From Oxalicibacterium faecigallinarum (GTDB lineage: Bacteria; Pseudomonadota; Gammaproteobacteria; Burkholderiales; Burkholderiaceae_D), in assembly GCF_014635705.1 (NCBI RefSeq), contig NZ_BMDI01000001.1, positions 884,008 through 948,007 of the forward strand: a DNA stretch of 64,000 bases, read 5' to 3'. The notes beneath the pieces are model-generated. The model was not told where the DNA came from and made no database searches. It saw nothing but the letters and a program-made list of their open reading frames with translations. Shown here piece by piece: positions 57,576-64,000 of this stretch. Both the position numbers and the translations under genes were made by a program. Each line of letters starts with the position of its first letter. The stretch's first letter is position 1.

Positions 57576-57773
57576 TTAGGCGGACGGCATCATTGCACGG
57601 ATCGAGTTCATGTTTGTTTCATGAACACCGACTGCACCGCGCAGCTGACGTTTGTTCTTGGTGGTTTTTTTGGTCAGGATGTGACGCTTGAACGCTTGAC
57701 CGCGTTTCACGGTTCCACCCGGACGGACACGAAAGCGCTTTTTGGCGCTGCTTTTCGTTTTCATTTTAGGCAT
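57576..57773 (-). CDS. rpmI: 50S ribosomal protein L35
   Basis: This 65-residue very basic protein reads [20 protein letters not shown] and contains the conserved [18 protein letters not shown]. The ATG at 57771-57773 gives the exact family start. A small hairpin (CTGTCC / GGACAG, 57783-57800) just upstream includes the AGGACAG ribosome-binding-like sequence, which could be occluded. It is followed by rplT. Confidence 0.97.
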   Translation of the reverse strand: MPKMKTKSSAKKRFRVRPGGTVKRGQAFKRHILTKKTTKNKRQLRGAVGVHETNMNSIRAMMPSA

Positions 57774-57782
57774 GACACTCAT

Positions 57783-57921
57783 CTGTCCTTTTTCGGACAG
57801 CTCCATTTTGTATGATTGCAGGTGGCAACAATTTCGTTACACTTGGATGCCTGCTCTCACTTGTTATGCAGCAGAATCGAGTCCACTGCTATTTGCACTG
57901 ATTGCCATGATGGCAATCAGT
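57783..57921 (-). promoter_or_regulatory. Paired hairpins in the infC-rpmI gap, candidate ribosomal protein leader
   Basis: A perfect 10-bp stem (arms 57897-57906 and 57912-57921, ACTGATTGCC / GGCAATCAGT, five-base loop) follows the infC stop. A second perfect 6-bp stem (57783-57788 and 57795-57800) encloses the AAAAAGG part of the rpmI ribosome binding region. This is where L20 acts in E. coli. Confidence 0.5.
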
Positions 57922-57928
57922 ACGAATC

Positions 57929-58450
57929 TTATTTTTTCTTCTTCGGCGCGATGACCATGATCATCTGACGCCCTTCCATCTTAGGAAACTGCTCGACCTG
58001 ACCATAAGGTTCCAGATCCGCTTTTAGACGCTCCAGCATACGCATACCGATGTCCTGGTGAGCCATCTCACGACCACGGAAGCGCAAGGTAATTTTGGTC
58101 TTGTCGCCGTCTTCCAGAAACTTCACCAGGTTACGCAGCTTGATGTTGTAATCACCATCATCGGTACCAGGTCGGAATTTGACTTCCTTGACCAGAATGA
58201 CTTTCTGCTTCAGCTTGGCTTCGTGTGCCCGTTTTTGCTCCTGATACTTGAACTTACCGTAATCCATCAGACGAGCAACTGGTGGCTGCGCATTTGGCGC
58301 AATCTCGACCAGATCGACGTTGGCTTCTTCCGACAGGCGGAAGGCCTCGGCCAGACTCACAATACCAAGCGGCTCGTTGTCGACGCCGCTCAAACGCAAT
58401 TCAGGCGCTGTAATTTCACCGTTGATTCGATGAGACTTGTCAGTAGCTAT
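57929..58450 (-). CDS. infC: Translation initiation factor IF-3, AUA start
   Basis: This 173-residue factor controls start-codon selection and subunit joining. The N-terminal domain reads (M)[21 protein letters not shown] and the C-terminal domain ends [14 protein letters not shown], both as in the family. The start is ATA at 58448-58450, seven bases after an AAAGGA ribosome binding site. An in-frame TGA lies 18 bases upstream and no ATG, GTG or TTG occurs before codon 18. A non-standard start is the known basis for IF-3 self-repression (AUU in E. coli). It follows thrS by 60 bases. Confidence 0.95.
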   Translation of the reverse strand: MATDKSHRINGEITAPELRLSGVDNEPLGIVSLAEAFRLSEEANVDLVEIAPNAQPPVARLMDYGKFKYQEQKRAHEAKLKQKVILVKEVKFRPGTDDGDYNIKLRNLVKFLEDGDKTKITLRFRGREMAHQDIGMRMLERLKADLEPYGQVEQFPKMEGRQMIMVIAPKKKK

Positions 58451-58510
58451 CGCAATTTCCTTTAAAAATCAAATAATTAAGCCGTGCTTTCGCGCAATGG
58501 GTTTTATCCC

Positions 58511-60418
58511 TCAGGCTTTGGTTTCGACCTCATCTTTGAGGCGCTTCACCAATTCATCGACAGGCATTACACCCAAGTCGACGTTCCCTCGCGCTCGCAC
58601 GGCCACTGTACCTGCGTCCCGCTCTTTATCGCCAATCACAATGATATACGGCAGCTTCTGAACGGAATGCTCGCGTATTTTATAGGTAATCTTCTCATTA
58701 CGCAAATCAAGCTGCACTCTAAACCCTTGTTTTTTCAGGTTTTGTGCAACATCACGTGCGTAATCAGCCTGCGCGTCAGAGATATTCAGCACGGCAACCT
58801 GCACAGGTGCCAGCCATAACGGCATTGCACCCGCATGATTTTCGATCAAGATTCCGATGAAACGCTCAAGCGAGCCCACGATCGCACGATGCAGCATGAC
58901 AGGCGTCTTCTTGGTGTTATCCACATCGACATACTCCGCACCCAGGCGCTGCGGCATGAAAAAGTCGACCTGCATAGTGCCAACCTGCCAAGGACGACCC
59001 AGACTGTCTTTCAGGTGATACTCGATCTTCGGGCCGTAGAACGCACCCTCGCCTGGCAATTCCGTCCAGGTCACACCGCATGAACGCAACGCAGTACGCA
59101 GTGCATCTTCGGCTTTATCCCAGATTTCATCCGTACCGATCCGATTTTCCGGACGCAATGCAATCTTGACATCGATATTGGTGAAACGAAAATCTTCGTA
59201 GACCTTCATTGCCTGCGGATGGAAAGCCATCACCTCCGACTGAATCTGTTCTTCGGTACAGAAGATATGTCCATCGTCCTGCGTAAAGCCGCGTACGCGC
59301 ATCGTGCCGTGCAATGCACCTGAAGGTTCGTTGCGATGGCATTGACCAAACTCGCCGTAGCGCAACGGCAAATCACGGTAGCTGCGTAGATCCGAGTTGA
59401 AAATCTGCACATGACCTGGACAGTTCATGGGCTTGAGCGCGTAAGAACGGTTTTCGGATTCCGTCACGAACATGTTTTCGCGATAGTTGTCCCAATGTCC
59501 TGTCTTCCCCCACAGGCTGGCGTCCAGAATCTGTGGCGCCTTCACTTCCTGATAATCGTTGATTTGATAGGCATGACGCATGTACTGCTCGACCTGTTGC
59601 CAGATTGTCCAGCCTTTGGGATGCCAGAAAATCAGTCCTGGCGCTTCATCCTGGAAGTGGAAGAAGTCGAGTTGCTTGCCGAGTTTGCGGTGGTCGCGCT
59701 TTTCCGCCTCTTCCAGCATATGCAGGTATTGCTCCTGCTCTTCTTTCTTTGCCCACGCCGTGCCGTAGATACGTTGCAGCATCTCATTCTTGGAGTCGCC
59801 ACGCCAATAGGCACCGGCCAACTTCATGAGTTTGAAGACCTTGAGTTTACCGGTTGACGGCACGTGCGGACCGCGGCATAGATCAGTGAAGCTGCCTTCG
59901 GCGTAGAGCGACACATCCTCATTGGCAGGAATCGAGGCAATGATCTCCGCCTTGTAGTGTTCACCGATCGATTTGAAGTACGCGACGGCCTCATCACGTG
60001 GCAATACCTTGCGCGTGACTTGCTCATCCCTTTTTGCCAATTCGGTCATTTTCTTTTCAATCGCCGTCAGATCATCCGGCGTGAAAGGACGCTTATAGGA
60101 AAAGTCGTAGTAAAAACCGTTGTCGATCACCGGACCGATTGTCACCTGCGCCTCAGGGAACAATTCTTTGACTGCGTAAGCCAACAGATGCGCAGTCGAG
60201 TGACGAATGACATCCAACCCTTCAGCATCCTTGTCTGTAATGATGGCCAGATCGGCGTCCTGCTCGATCAGAAAGGACGTATCAACCACCTTGCCATCAA
60301 CCTTGCCAGCGAGTGCTGCCTTGGCCAAACCCGTACCGATATTGGCTGCTACCTGCGCCACTGTTACGGCAGAATCAAACTGACGTTGCGAACCATCCGG
60401 AAGTCTTACGGTAACCAT
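58511..60418 (-). CDS. thrS: Threonine-tRNA ligase
   Basis: This 635-residue enzyme charges tRNA-Thr. The N-terminal TGS domain (residues 1-62), the editing domain (about 65-225, [19 protein letters not shown]), the class II catalytic core with [24 protein letters not shown], and the anticodon domain ([20 protein letters not shown]) are all present, with normal length. It is the first gene of thrS-infC-rpmI-rplT-pheS-pheT-ihfA-merR. The leader upstream contains a short reading frame and a terminator-like hairpin. Confidence 0.97.
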   Translation of the reverse strand: MVTVRLPDGSQRQFDSAVTVAQVAANIGTGLAKAALAGKVDGKVVDTSFLIEQDADLAIITDKDAEGLDVIRHSTAHLLAYAVKELFPEAQVTIGPVIDNGFYYDFSYKRPFTPDDLTAIEKKMTELAKRDEQVTRKVLPRDEAVAYFKSIGEHYKAEIIASIPANEDVSLYAEGSFTDLCRGPHVPSTGKLKVFKLMKLAGAYWRGDSKNEMLQRIYGTAWAKKEEQEQYLHMLEEAEKRDHRKLGKQLDFFHFQDEAPGLIFWHPKGWTIWQQVEQYMRHAYQINDYQEVKAPQILDASLWGKTGHWDNYRENMFVTESENRSYALKPMNCPGHVQIFNSDLRSYRDLPLRYGEFGQCHRNEPSGALHGTMRVRGFTQDDGHIFCTEEQIQSEVMAFHPQAMKVYEDFRFTNIDVKIALRPENRIGTDEIWDKAEDALRTALRSCGVTWTELPGEGAFYGPKIEYHLKDSLGRPWQVGTMQVDFFMPQRLGAEYVDVDNTKKTPVMLHRAIVGSLERFIGILIENHAGAMPLWLAPVQVAVLNISDAQADYARDVAQNLKKQGFRVQLDLRNEKITYKIREHSVQKLPYIIVIGDKERDAGTVAVRARGNVDLGVMPVDELVKRLKDEVETKA

Positions 60419-60475
60419 CTATTTCTCCAGTGCCGTTCTTTACTGTGGCACATCATTGCAATCAAAATTCAGACG

Positions 60476-60501
60476 AAAAAAAACGCGGACCAGCCGCGCA
60501 T
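60476..60501 (-). terminator. Terminator-like hairpin 60 bases upstream of thrS
   Basis: On the minus strand CGCGG-CTGGT-CCGCG is followed by eight T. It could end rfbC transcription (stop at 60667) or act as an attenuator in the thrS leader. Confidence 0.65.
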
Positions 60502-60530
60502 CTTCACAAACTGTCAAAGGCCGATTGGCG

Positions 60531-60575
60531 TTACATAACAAACTGCAAGTTGCTAGTTCGCGGTGTCATAACCAT
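60531..60575 (-). CDS. Candidate leader peptide in the thrS leader
   Basis: A 14-codon frame, MVMTPRTSNLQFVM, begins at 60575 with a GAGAAAGG ribosome binding site just before the ATG, and ends with TAA at 60531. It contains two Thr codons. Its CCGCG bases could pair with the CGCGG arm of the hairpin at 60476-60501. Only the arrangement suggests a regulatory role; it may be chance. Confidence 0.3.
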   Translation of the reverse strand: MVMTPRTSNLQFVM

Positions 60576-60639
60576 GGTGCCTTTCTCGACCTTATACAAA
60601 ATTGATAAATGGCGGACGTTATTGCCATATTCGAAGCTC

Positions 60640-60648
60640 GTGATTGTA
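60640..60648 (-). promoter_or_regulatory. Possible extended -10 promoter for thrS
   Basis: On the minus strand TGGTACAAT fits the extended -10 pattern TGnTATAAT and lies about 225 bases before the thrS ATG, just after the rfbC stop. No clear -35 is present. Confidence 0.4.
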
Positions 60649-60666
60649 CCAGAAACGATACCGCTA

Positions 60667-61212
60667 TCATTCAAACACTTCCGCAGCATCCAGCGATAAT
60701 CCTTGCTGATCTTTTAGGGAGAGTCTGGGCTCTCCTGAAATTTGCCAATCGATGCCAATCGCCGGATCGTTCCATGCAATACAACGCTCATACTGCGGCG
60801 CGTAATAATTCGTTGTTTTGTACAGAAAATCCGCTGATTCGCTCAAGACGATGAAACCGTGGGCAAAGCCGGCCGGTATCCACAGTTGCCGATGATTAAA
60901 TTCACTTAGCTCCGCACCAACCCATTTGCCAAAAGTTGGAGAACTTTTTCTTATATCAACCGCAACATCAAATACGACGCCTCTGATGACACGCGTCAAT
61001 TTGCCTTGGGGTTTCTGAATTTGATAATGCAACCCGCGCAGGACATGCTTTGCACTGCGGCTGTGATTATCTTGAACAAATACTTCGTTCCTTCCTACCG
61101 TTTGACCGAATGCATTTTGGTTGAAACTTTCAAAAAAAAAGCCGCGTGCGTCCCCAAACACATTCGGTTCGATGAGCATAACCTCCGGTATATCCAACTT
61201 GGTAACGATCAT
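60667..61212 (-). CDS. rfbC: dTDP-4-dehydrorhamnose 3,5-epimerase
   Basis: This 181-residue cupin enzyme is the third step of dTDP-L-rhamnose synthesis. [15 protein letters not shown], the catalytic histidine region VLRGLHYQ, and [25 protein letters not shown] are standard. The conserved [36 protein letters not shown] completes the site. Its ATG overlaps the rfbA stop by four bases. It is the last gene of the rfb run, with 250 bases before thrS. Confidence 0.96.
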   Translation of the reverse strand: MIVTKLDIPEVMLIEPNVFGDARGFFFESFNQNAFGQTVGRNEVFVQDNHSRSAKHVLRGLHYQIQKPQGKLTRVIRGVVFDVAVDIRKSSPTFGKWVGAELSEFNHRQLWIPAGFAHGFIVLSESADFLYKTTNYYAPQYERCIAWNDPAIGIDWQISGEPRLSLKDQQGLSLDAAEVFE

Positions 61213-62096
61213 GCAAAGACCTTTTCGCTCAAGATACGAAGAAGATACTGACCATAATCATTCTTTCTCAACGGTTGCGCCAACGCTTCGAGCTCCACGC
61301 TATTAATCCATCCGCTGCGCCACGCAATCTCTTCAATACAAGCTATCTTCAAGCCCTGTCGACGCTCCAGCGCAGCGATGAACTGGCCCGCATCCATTAA
61401 ACTCTCGTGCGTTCCTGTGTCCAGCCATGCGTAGCCACGCGCCAGGATTTTTACGGTGAGTTGCCCTTGCTCCAGATAGACCTGATTAAGATCCGTGATT
61501 TCCAATTCCCCTCGTGCACTTGGCTTGATGGATTTTGCAATATCAACGACCTTTTCGTCATAGAAATACAACCCGGTCACTGCATAATTACTTTGGGGAT
61601 TGATCGGCTTTTCCTCGATGCTCGTGGCCTTACCAGTGGCATCGAATGCAACAACACCATATCGCTCAGGATCGAGTACATGATAGGCAAACACCGTCGC
61701 ACTGGCTTGATCGTTGTTTGCCTCCTGCAGCACACGCGACAGATCGTGTCCATAAAACAGGTTATCTCCGAGCACCAATGCACTTGGATGTCCGTCCAAA
61801 TATTTTTCGCCGATAATAAAAGCCTGCGCCAATCCATCTGGACTGGGCTGCACGGCATACTCCAGATGCATCCCCCACTGACTACCGTCACCGAGCAATT
61901 GCTCGAATCGAGGCAAATCCTGGGATGTGCTGATAATCAGCACATCCCGGATTCCAGCCAGCATCAGGGTACTCAAGGGGTAATAAATCATCGGCTTATC
62001 GTAAACAGGCAGCAGCTGTTTACTGATCGCCAATGTTGCCGGATGCAAGCGCGTACCCGAGCCGCCCGCCAGAATAATGCCCTTACGTTTTTTCAT
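61209..62096 (-). CDS. rfbA: Glucose-1-phosphate thymidylyltransferase
   Basis: This 295-residue enzyme makes dTDP-glucose, the first step of dTDP-L-rhamnose synthesis. The nucleotide-binding signature [37 protein letters not shown]-type N-terminus, [14 protein letters not shown] and [19 protein letters not shown] are intact. The ATG at 62094-62096 overlaps the end of rfbD by 14 bases; another ATG two codons upstream is equally possible. Extending further would run into rfbD and is unlikely. Confidence 0.96.
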   Translation of the reverse strand: MKKRKGIILAGGSGTRLHPATLAISKQLLPVYDKPMIYYPLSTLMLAGIRDVLIISTSQDLPRFEQLLGDGSQWGMHLEYAVQPSPDGLAQAFIIGEKYLDGHPSALVLGDNLFYGHDLSRVLQEANNDQASATVFAYHVLDPERYGVVAFDATGKATSIEEKPINPQSNYAVTGLYFYDEKVVDIAKSIKPSARGELEITDLNQVYLEQGQLTVKILARGYAWLDTGTHESLMDAGQFIAALERRQGLKIACIEEIAWRSGWINSVELEALAQPLRKNDYGQYLLRILSEKVFA

Positions 62097-63003
62097 CGTC
62101 ATATCCATTGATGCCGGAGATCTCCTGCAACATACGCAATACGCCGGTCTGCCATTGCGGCAACACAAGACCAAACGTCTGCTGCAGTTTTCTGGTATTG
62201 AGCCTTGAGTTATGCGGTCGCGTTGCCGCAGTTTGAAATGCACTGGTTGGCACAGCCTGAATTTTCTCGCCAGTCGCCTTGAGCCGCACACCCATTCGGA
62301 GCGCTTCCTCAATCACAAAAGCGGCATAACCATGCCATGTCGTACACCCACCCGCAACCAAATGATAGAGACCGGCCTTTTCCGGGCTATGCAACGCCTG
62401 AAGAATCGCATGCGCAGTAATATCGGCCAGCAAATCTGCCCCGGTCGGTGCGCCAAACTGGTCATTGATGACTGATAGAGAATCTCGCTCTTGCGCCATG
62501 CGCAGCATCGTCTTAGCAAAATTGCCACCGCGGGCACCATAGACCCAGCTCGTGCGAAAAATCAGATGGCGTGAGCAATATTGGGAAACCAGCCGCTCGC
62601 TCTCCAGCTTCGTCTGCCCATACACATTCAGAGGAACAGCCACATCGTCTTCTTGCCATGGTGTCTCGCCACTACCATCAAACACATAATCCGTTGAGTA
62701 ATGGACCAACAGTGCGCCCACCTGTTCGGCAACTTGGGCCAATACGCCAGGCGCAACAGCATTGACCGTACGGACAATTGCACTTTCAGTCTCAGCCTTG
62801 TCAACTGCAGTGTGCGCGGCCGCATTCACAATCACGTCAGGCCGCAGTTGCAATACCGTTTGCTTTAATCCTTCCGGTTGCAAGAAGTCGCCACAATAGT
62901 CACGACTATTCGCATCAAGCGAAATCAGGTGCCCCAGAGATGCAAGGCTACGCTGCAGCTCCCAACCCACCTGTCCATTCTTCCCAAATAGAAGGATTTT
63001 CAT
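62083..63003 (-). CDS. rfbD: dTDP-4-dehydrorhamnose reductase
   Basis: This 306-residue short-chain dehydrogenase/reductase does the last step to dTDP-L-rhamnose. The Rossmann motif is [37 protein letters not shown] and the catalytic YGQTKLESE (Tyr-x3-Lys) are conserved, and [18 protein letters not shown] follows. Its ATG overlaps the rfbB stop by four bases, and its 3' end overlaps rfbA, so the four rfb genes form one tightly coupled operon. Confidence 0.96.
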   Translation of the reverse strand: MKILLFGKNGQVGWELQRSLASLGHLISLDANSRDYCGDFLQPEGLKQTVLQLRPDVIVNAAAHTAVDKAETESAIVRTVNAVAPGVLAQVAEQVGALLVHYSTDYVFDGSGETPWQEDDVAVPLNVYGQTKLESERLVSQYCSRHLIFRTSWVYGARGGNFAKTMLRMAQERDSLSVINDQFGAPTGADLLADITAHAILQALHSPEKAGLYHLVAGGCTTWHGYAAFVIEEALRMGVRLKATGEKIQAVPTSAFQTAATRPHNSRLNTRKLQQTFGLVLPQWQTGVLRMLQEISGINGYDDEKT

Positions 63004-64000
63004 GCTGTAGCCGTTTTCACACTGGCGCTATATTGTTGCTGCATCCATTCACGGTACGCCCCGCTTTGCACGTTCTCAACCCATGTCGGGTTGGCCAGAT
63101 ACCAGTCGACGGTTTTACGAATACCGGTATCCAGTGTTTCTGCGGGCTTCCAACCCAATTCTTGTTCAATTTTACTTGCGTCGATTGCGTAACGACGATC
63201 ATGTCCCGGACGATCCTGCACATGCGTAATTTGCTCTGAATATGAACTGCCATCATGCCGAGGATGCAAATCGTCCAGCAAAGCACATATCGTATGCACG
63301 ATCTCGATATTCGGCTTCTCGTTCCAGCCACCGATGTTGTATGTCTGCCCCACCAGCCCGGCTTCAAGCACGCGGCGTATCGCACTGCAATGATCTTTGA
63401 CATATAACCAATCGCGAATCTGCATGCCATCACCATAGACCGGTAACGACTTGCCGGCCAAGGCATTGACGATCATCAACGGAATCAACTTTTCGGGAAA
63501 GTGATAAGGCCCGTAATTGTTACTGCAATTTGTCGTCAGGACCGGCAAACCATACGTGTGATGCCAGGCACGCACGAGATGATCACTCGCTGCCTTGCTC
63601 GCGGAATAGGGGCTGTTAGGTTCGTATTTATCGGTTTCTGCAAATGCAGGAGCAGTAGCAGTCAGACTGCCATATACCTCATCGGTAGAGACATGCAGGA
63701 AGCGAAATGCCGCGCGCTCCCTATCTGGCAATTCATTCCAGTAGACCCGCACTGCCTCCAGCAACCGAAAGGTACCAACGACATTGGTCTGAATGAAATC
63801 TTCAGGACCACAGATGGAACGATCCACATGACTTTCGGCTGCAAAATTGAGTACGGCGCGCGGACGATAGCTTTTCAACAGCGCAAGAACTGCATCGTAA
63901 TCGCCAATATCCGTCTGTGAAAAAACATGACGGCTGTCTCCTTGCAGACTGAGCAAATTATGCATATTGCCGGCATATGTCAGCTTGTCTACATTCAGAA
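63000..64000 (-). CDS. rfbB: dTDP-glucose 4,6-dehydratase (5' end outside window)
   Basis: This NAD-dependent enzyme makes dTDP-4-keto-6-deoxyglucose, the second step. The reading frame is open to the window edge and continues as [15 protein letters not shown], so only about 30 N-terminal residues with the Rossmann glycine motif are missing. The window holds [25 protein letters not shown], the catalytic [15 protein letters not shown] and [20 protein letters not shown]. The ATG at 63963-63965 is internal, not the start. It overlaps rfbD by four bases. Confidence 0.97.
   Translation of the reverse strand, partial: LNVDKLTYAGNMHNLLSLQGDSRHVFSQTDIGDYDAVLALLKSYRPRAVLNFAAESHVDRSICGPEDFIQTNVVGTFRLLEAVRVYWNELPDRERAAFRFLHVSTDEVYGSLTATAPAFAETDKYEPNSPYSASKAASDHLVRAWHHTYGLPVLTTNCSNNYGPYHFPEKLIPLMIVNALAGKSLPVYGDGMQIRDWLYVKDHCSAIRRVLEAGLVGQTYNIGGWNEKPNIEIVHTICALLDDLHPRHDGSSYSEQITHVQDRPGHDRRYAIDASKIEQELGWKPAETLDTGIRKTVDWYLANPTWVENVQSGAYREWMQQQYSASVKTATA

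Noticed and set aside
60430-60699. An 89-codon plus-strand frame in the thrS/rfbC gap
   Set aside because: No ribosome binding site, no family resemblance, and it overlaps the end of rfbC and the thrS leader elements.

Overview
This window reads as core chromosome of a betaproteobacterium in Burkholderiales, most likely Oxalobacteraceae and close to Herminiimonas. That placement is inferred from gene order and protein character (hpnC-hpnD-hpnE, tRNA-Leu-tig-clpP-clpX-lon-hupB, sdhCDAB-sdhE-gltA-sucAB-lpd, thrS-infC-rpmI-rplT-pheST-ihfA); no database search was possible. Coding density is high. I see no insertion sequence, prophage, CRISPR array or integrase, and both ends cut through genes (purL at the left, rfbB at the right).

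Layout. 1-7.4 kb: start of purL, a DoxX protein, an AI-2E/PerM exporter, a tiny membrane protein, D-amino-acid dehydrogenase, a fused NAD(P)HX repair enzyme, and the divergent ybbA/tesA pair. 7.4-16.4 kb: protein folding and proteolysis (ppiD, lon, clpX, clpP, tig) with hupB and tRNA-Asp, tRNA-Val and tRNA-Leu. 16.7-19.8 kb: hpnC-hpnD-hpnE, which make squalene from farnesyl diphosphate. 19.8-29.5 kb: radA, alr, lplT, the operon tsaB-rimI-udg-DUF1853, a thioredoxin-like gene, a cold-shock gene, a coiled-coil secreted protein and zapE.

29.6-47.5 kb is a nearly continuous TCA-cycle block. On the minus strand run gntR, sdhCDAB, sdhE, gltA, sucA, sucB, lpd and a lipoprotein gene. On the plus strand run mdh, a CitE-like lyase, a small exported protein and acnA. 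A GntR-type regulator sits at the divergence point beside a 20-bp perfect palindrome and a near-consensus promoter.

47.6-52.6 kb is the least conserved part: a DUF2863 protein, a CYTH protein, an M14 carboxypeptidase, a nitrate-reductase-associated (NarM-like) protein, three small charged proteins, a possible gene remnant and tRNA-Pro. 52.7-60.4 kb is the translation operon thrS-infC-rpmI-rplT-pheS-pheT-ihfA-merR. 60.7-64 kb holds dTDP-L-rhamnose genes in the order rfbB-rfbD-rfbA-rfbC.

The most interesting signals are regulatory. They are a Phe-rich 25-codon leader ORF that overlaps the pheS start and follows a terminator-like hairpin; an AUA start for infC with an in-frame stop just upstream; paired hairpins between infC and rpmI; a short ORF plus terminator in the thrS leader; a terminator hairpin that contains the narM-like start codon; a structured sucA leader; and the gntR/mdh operator. 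No wholly new multi-gene system is evident.
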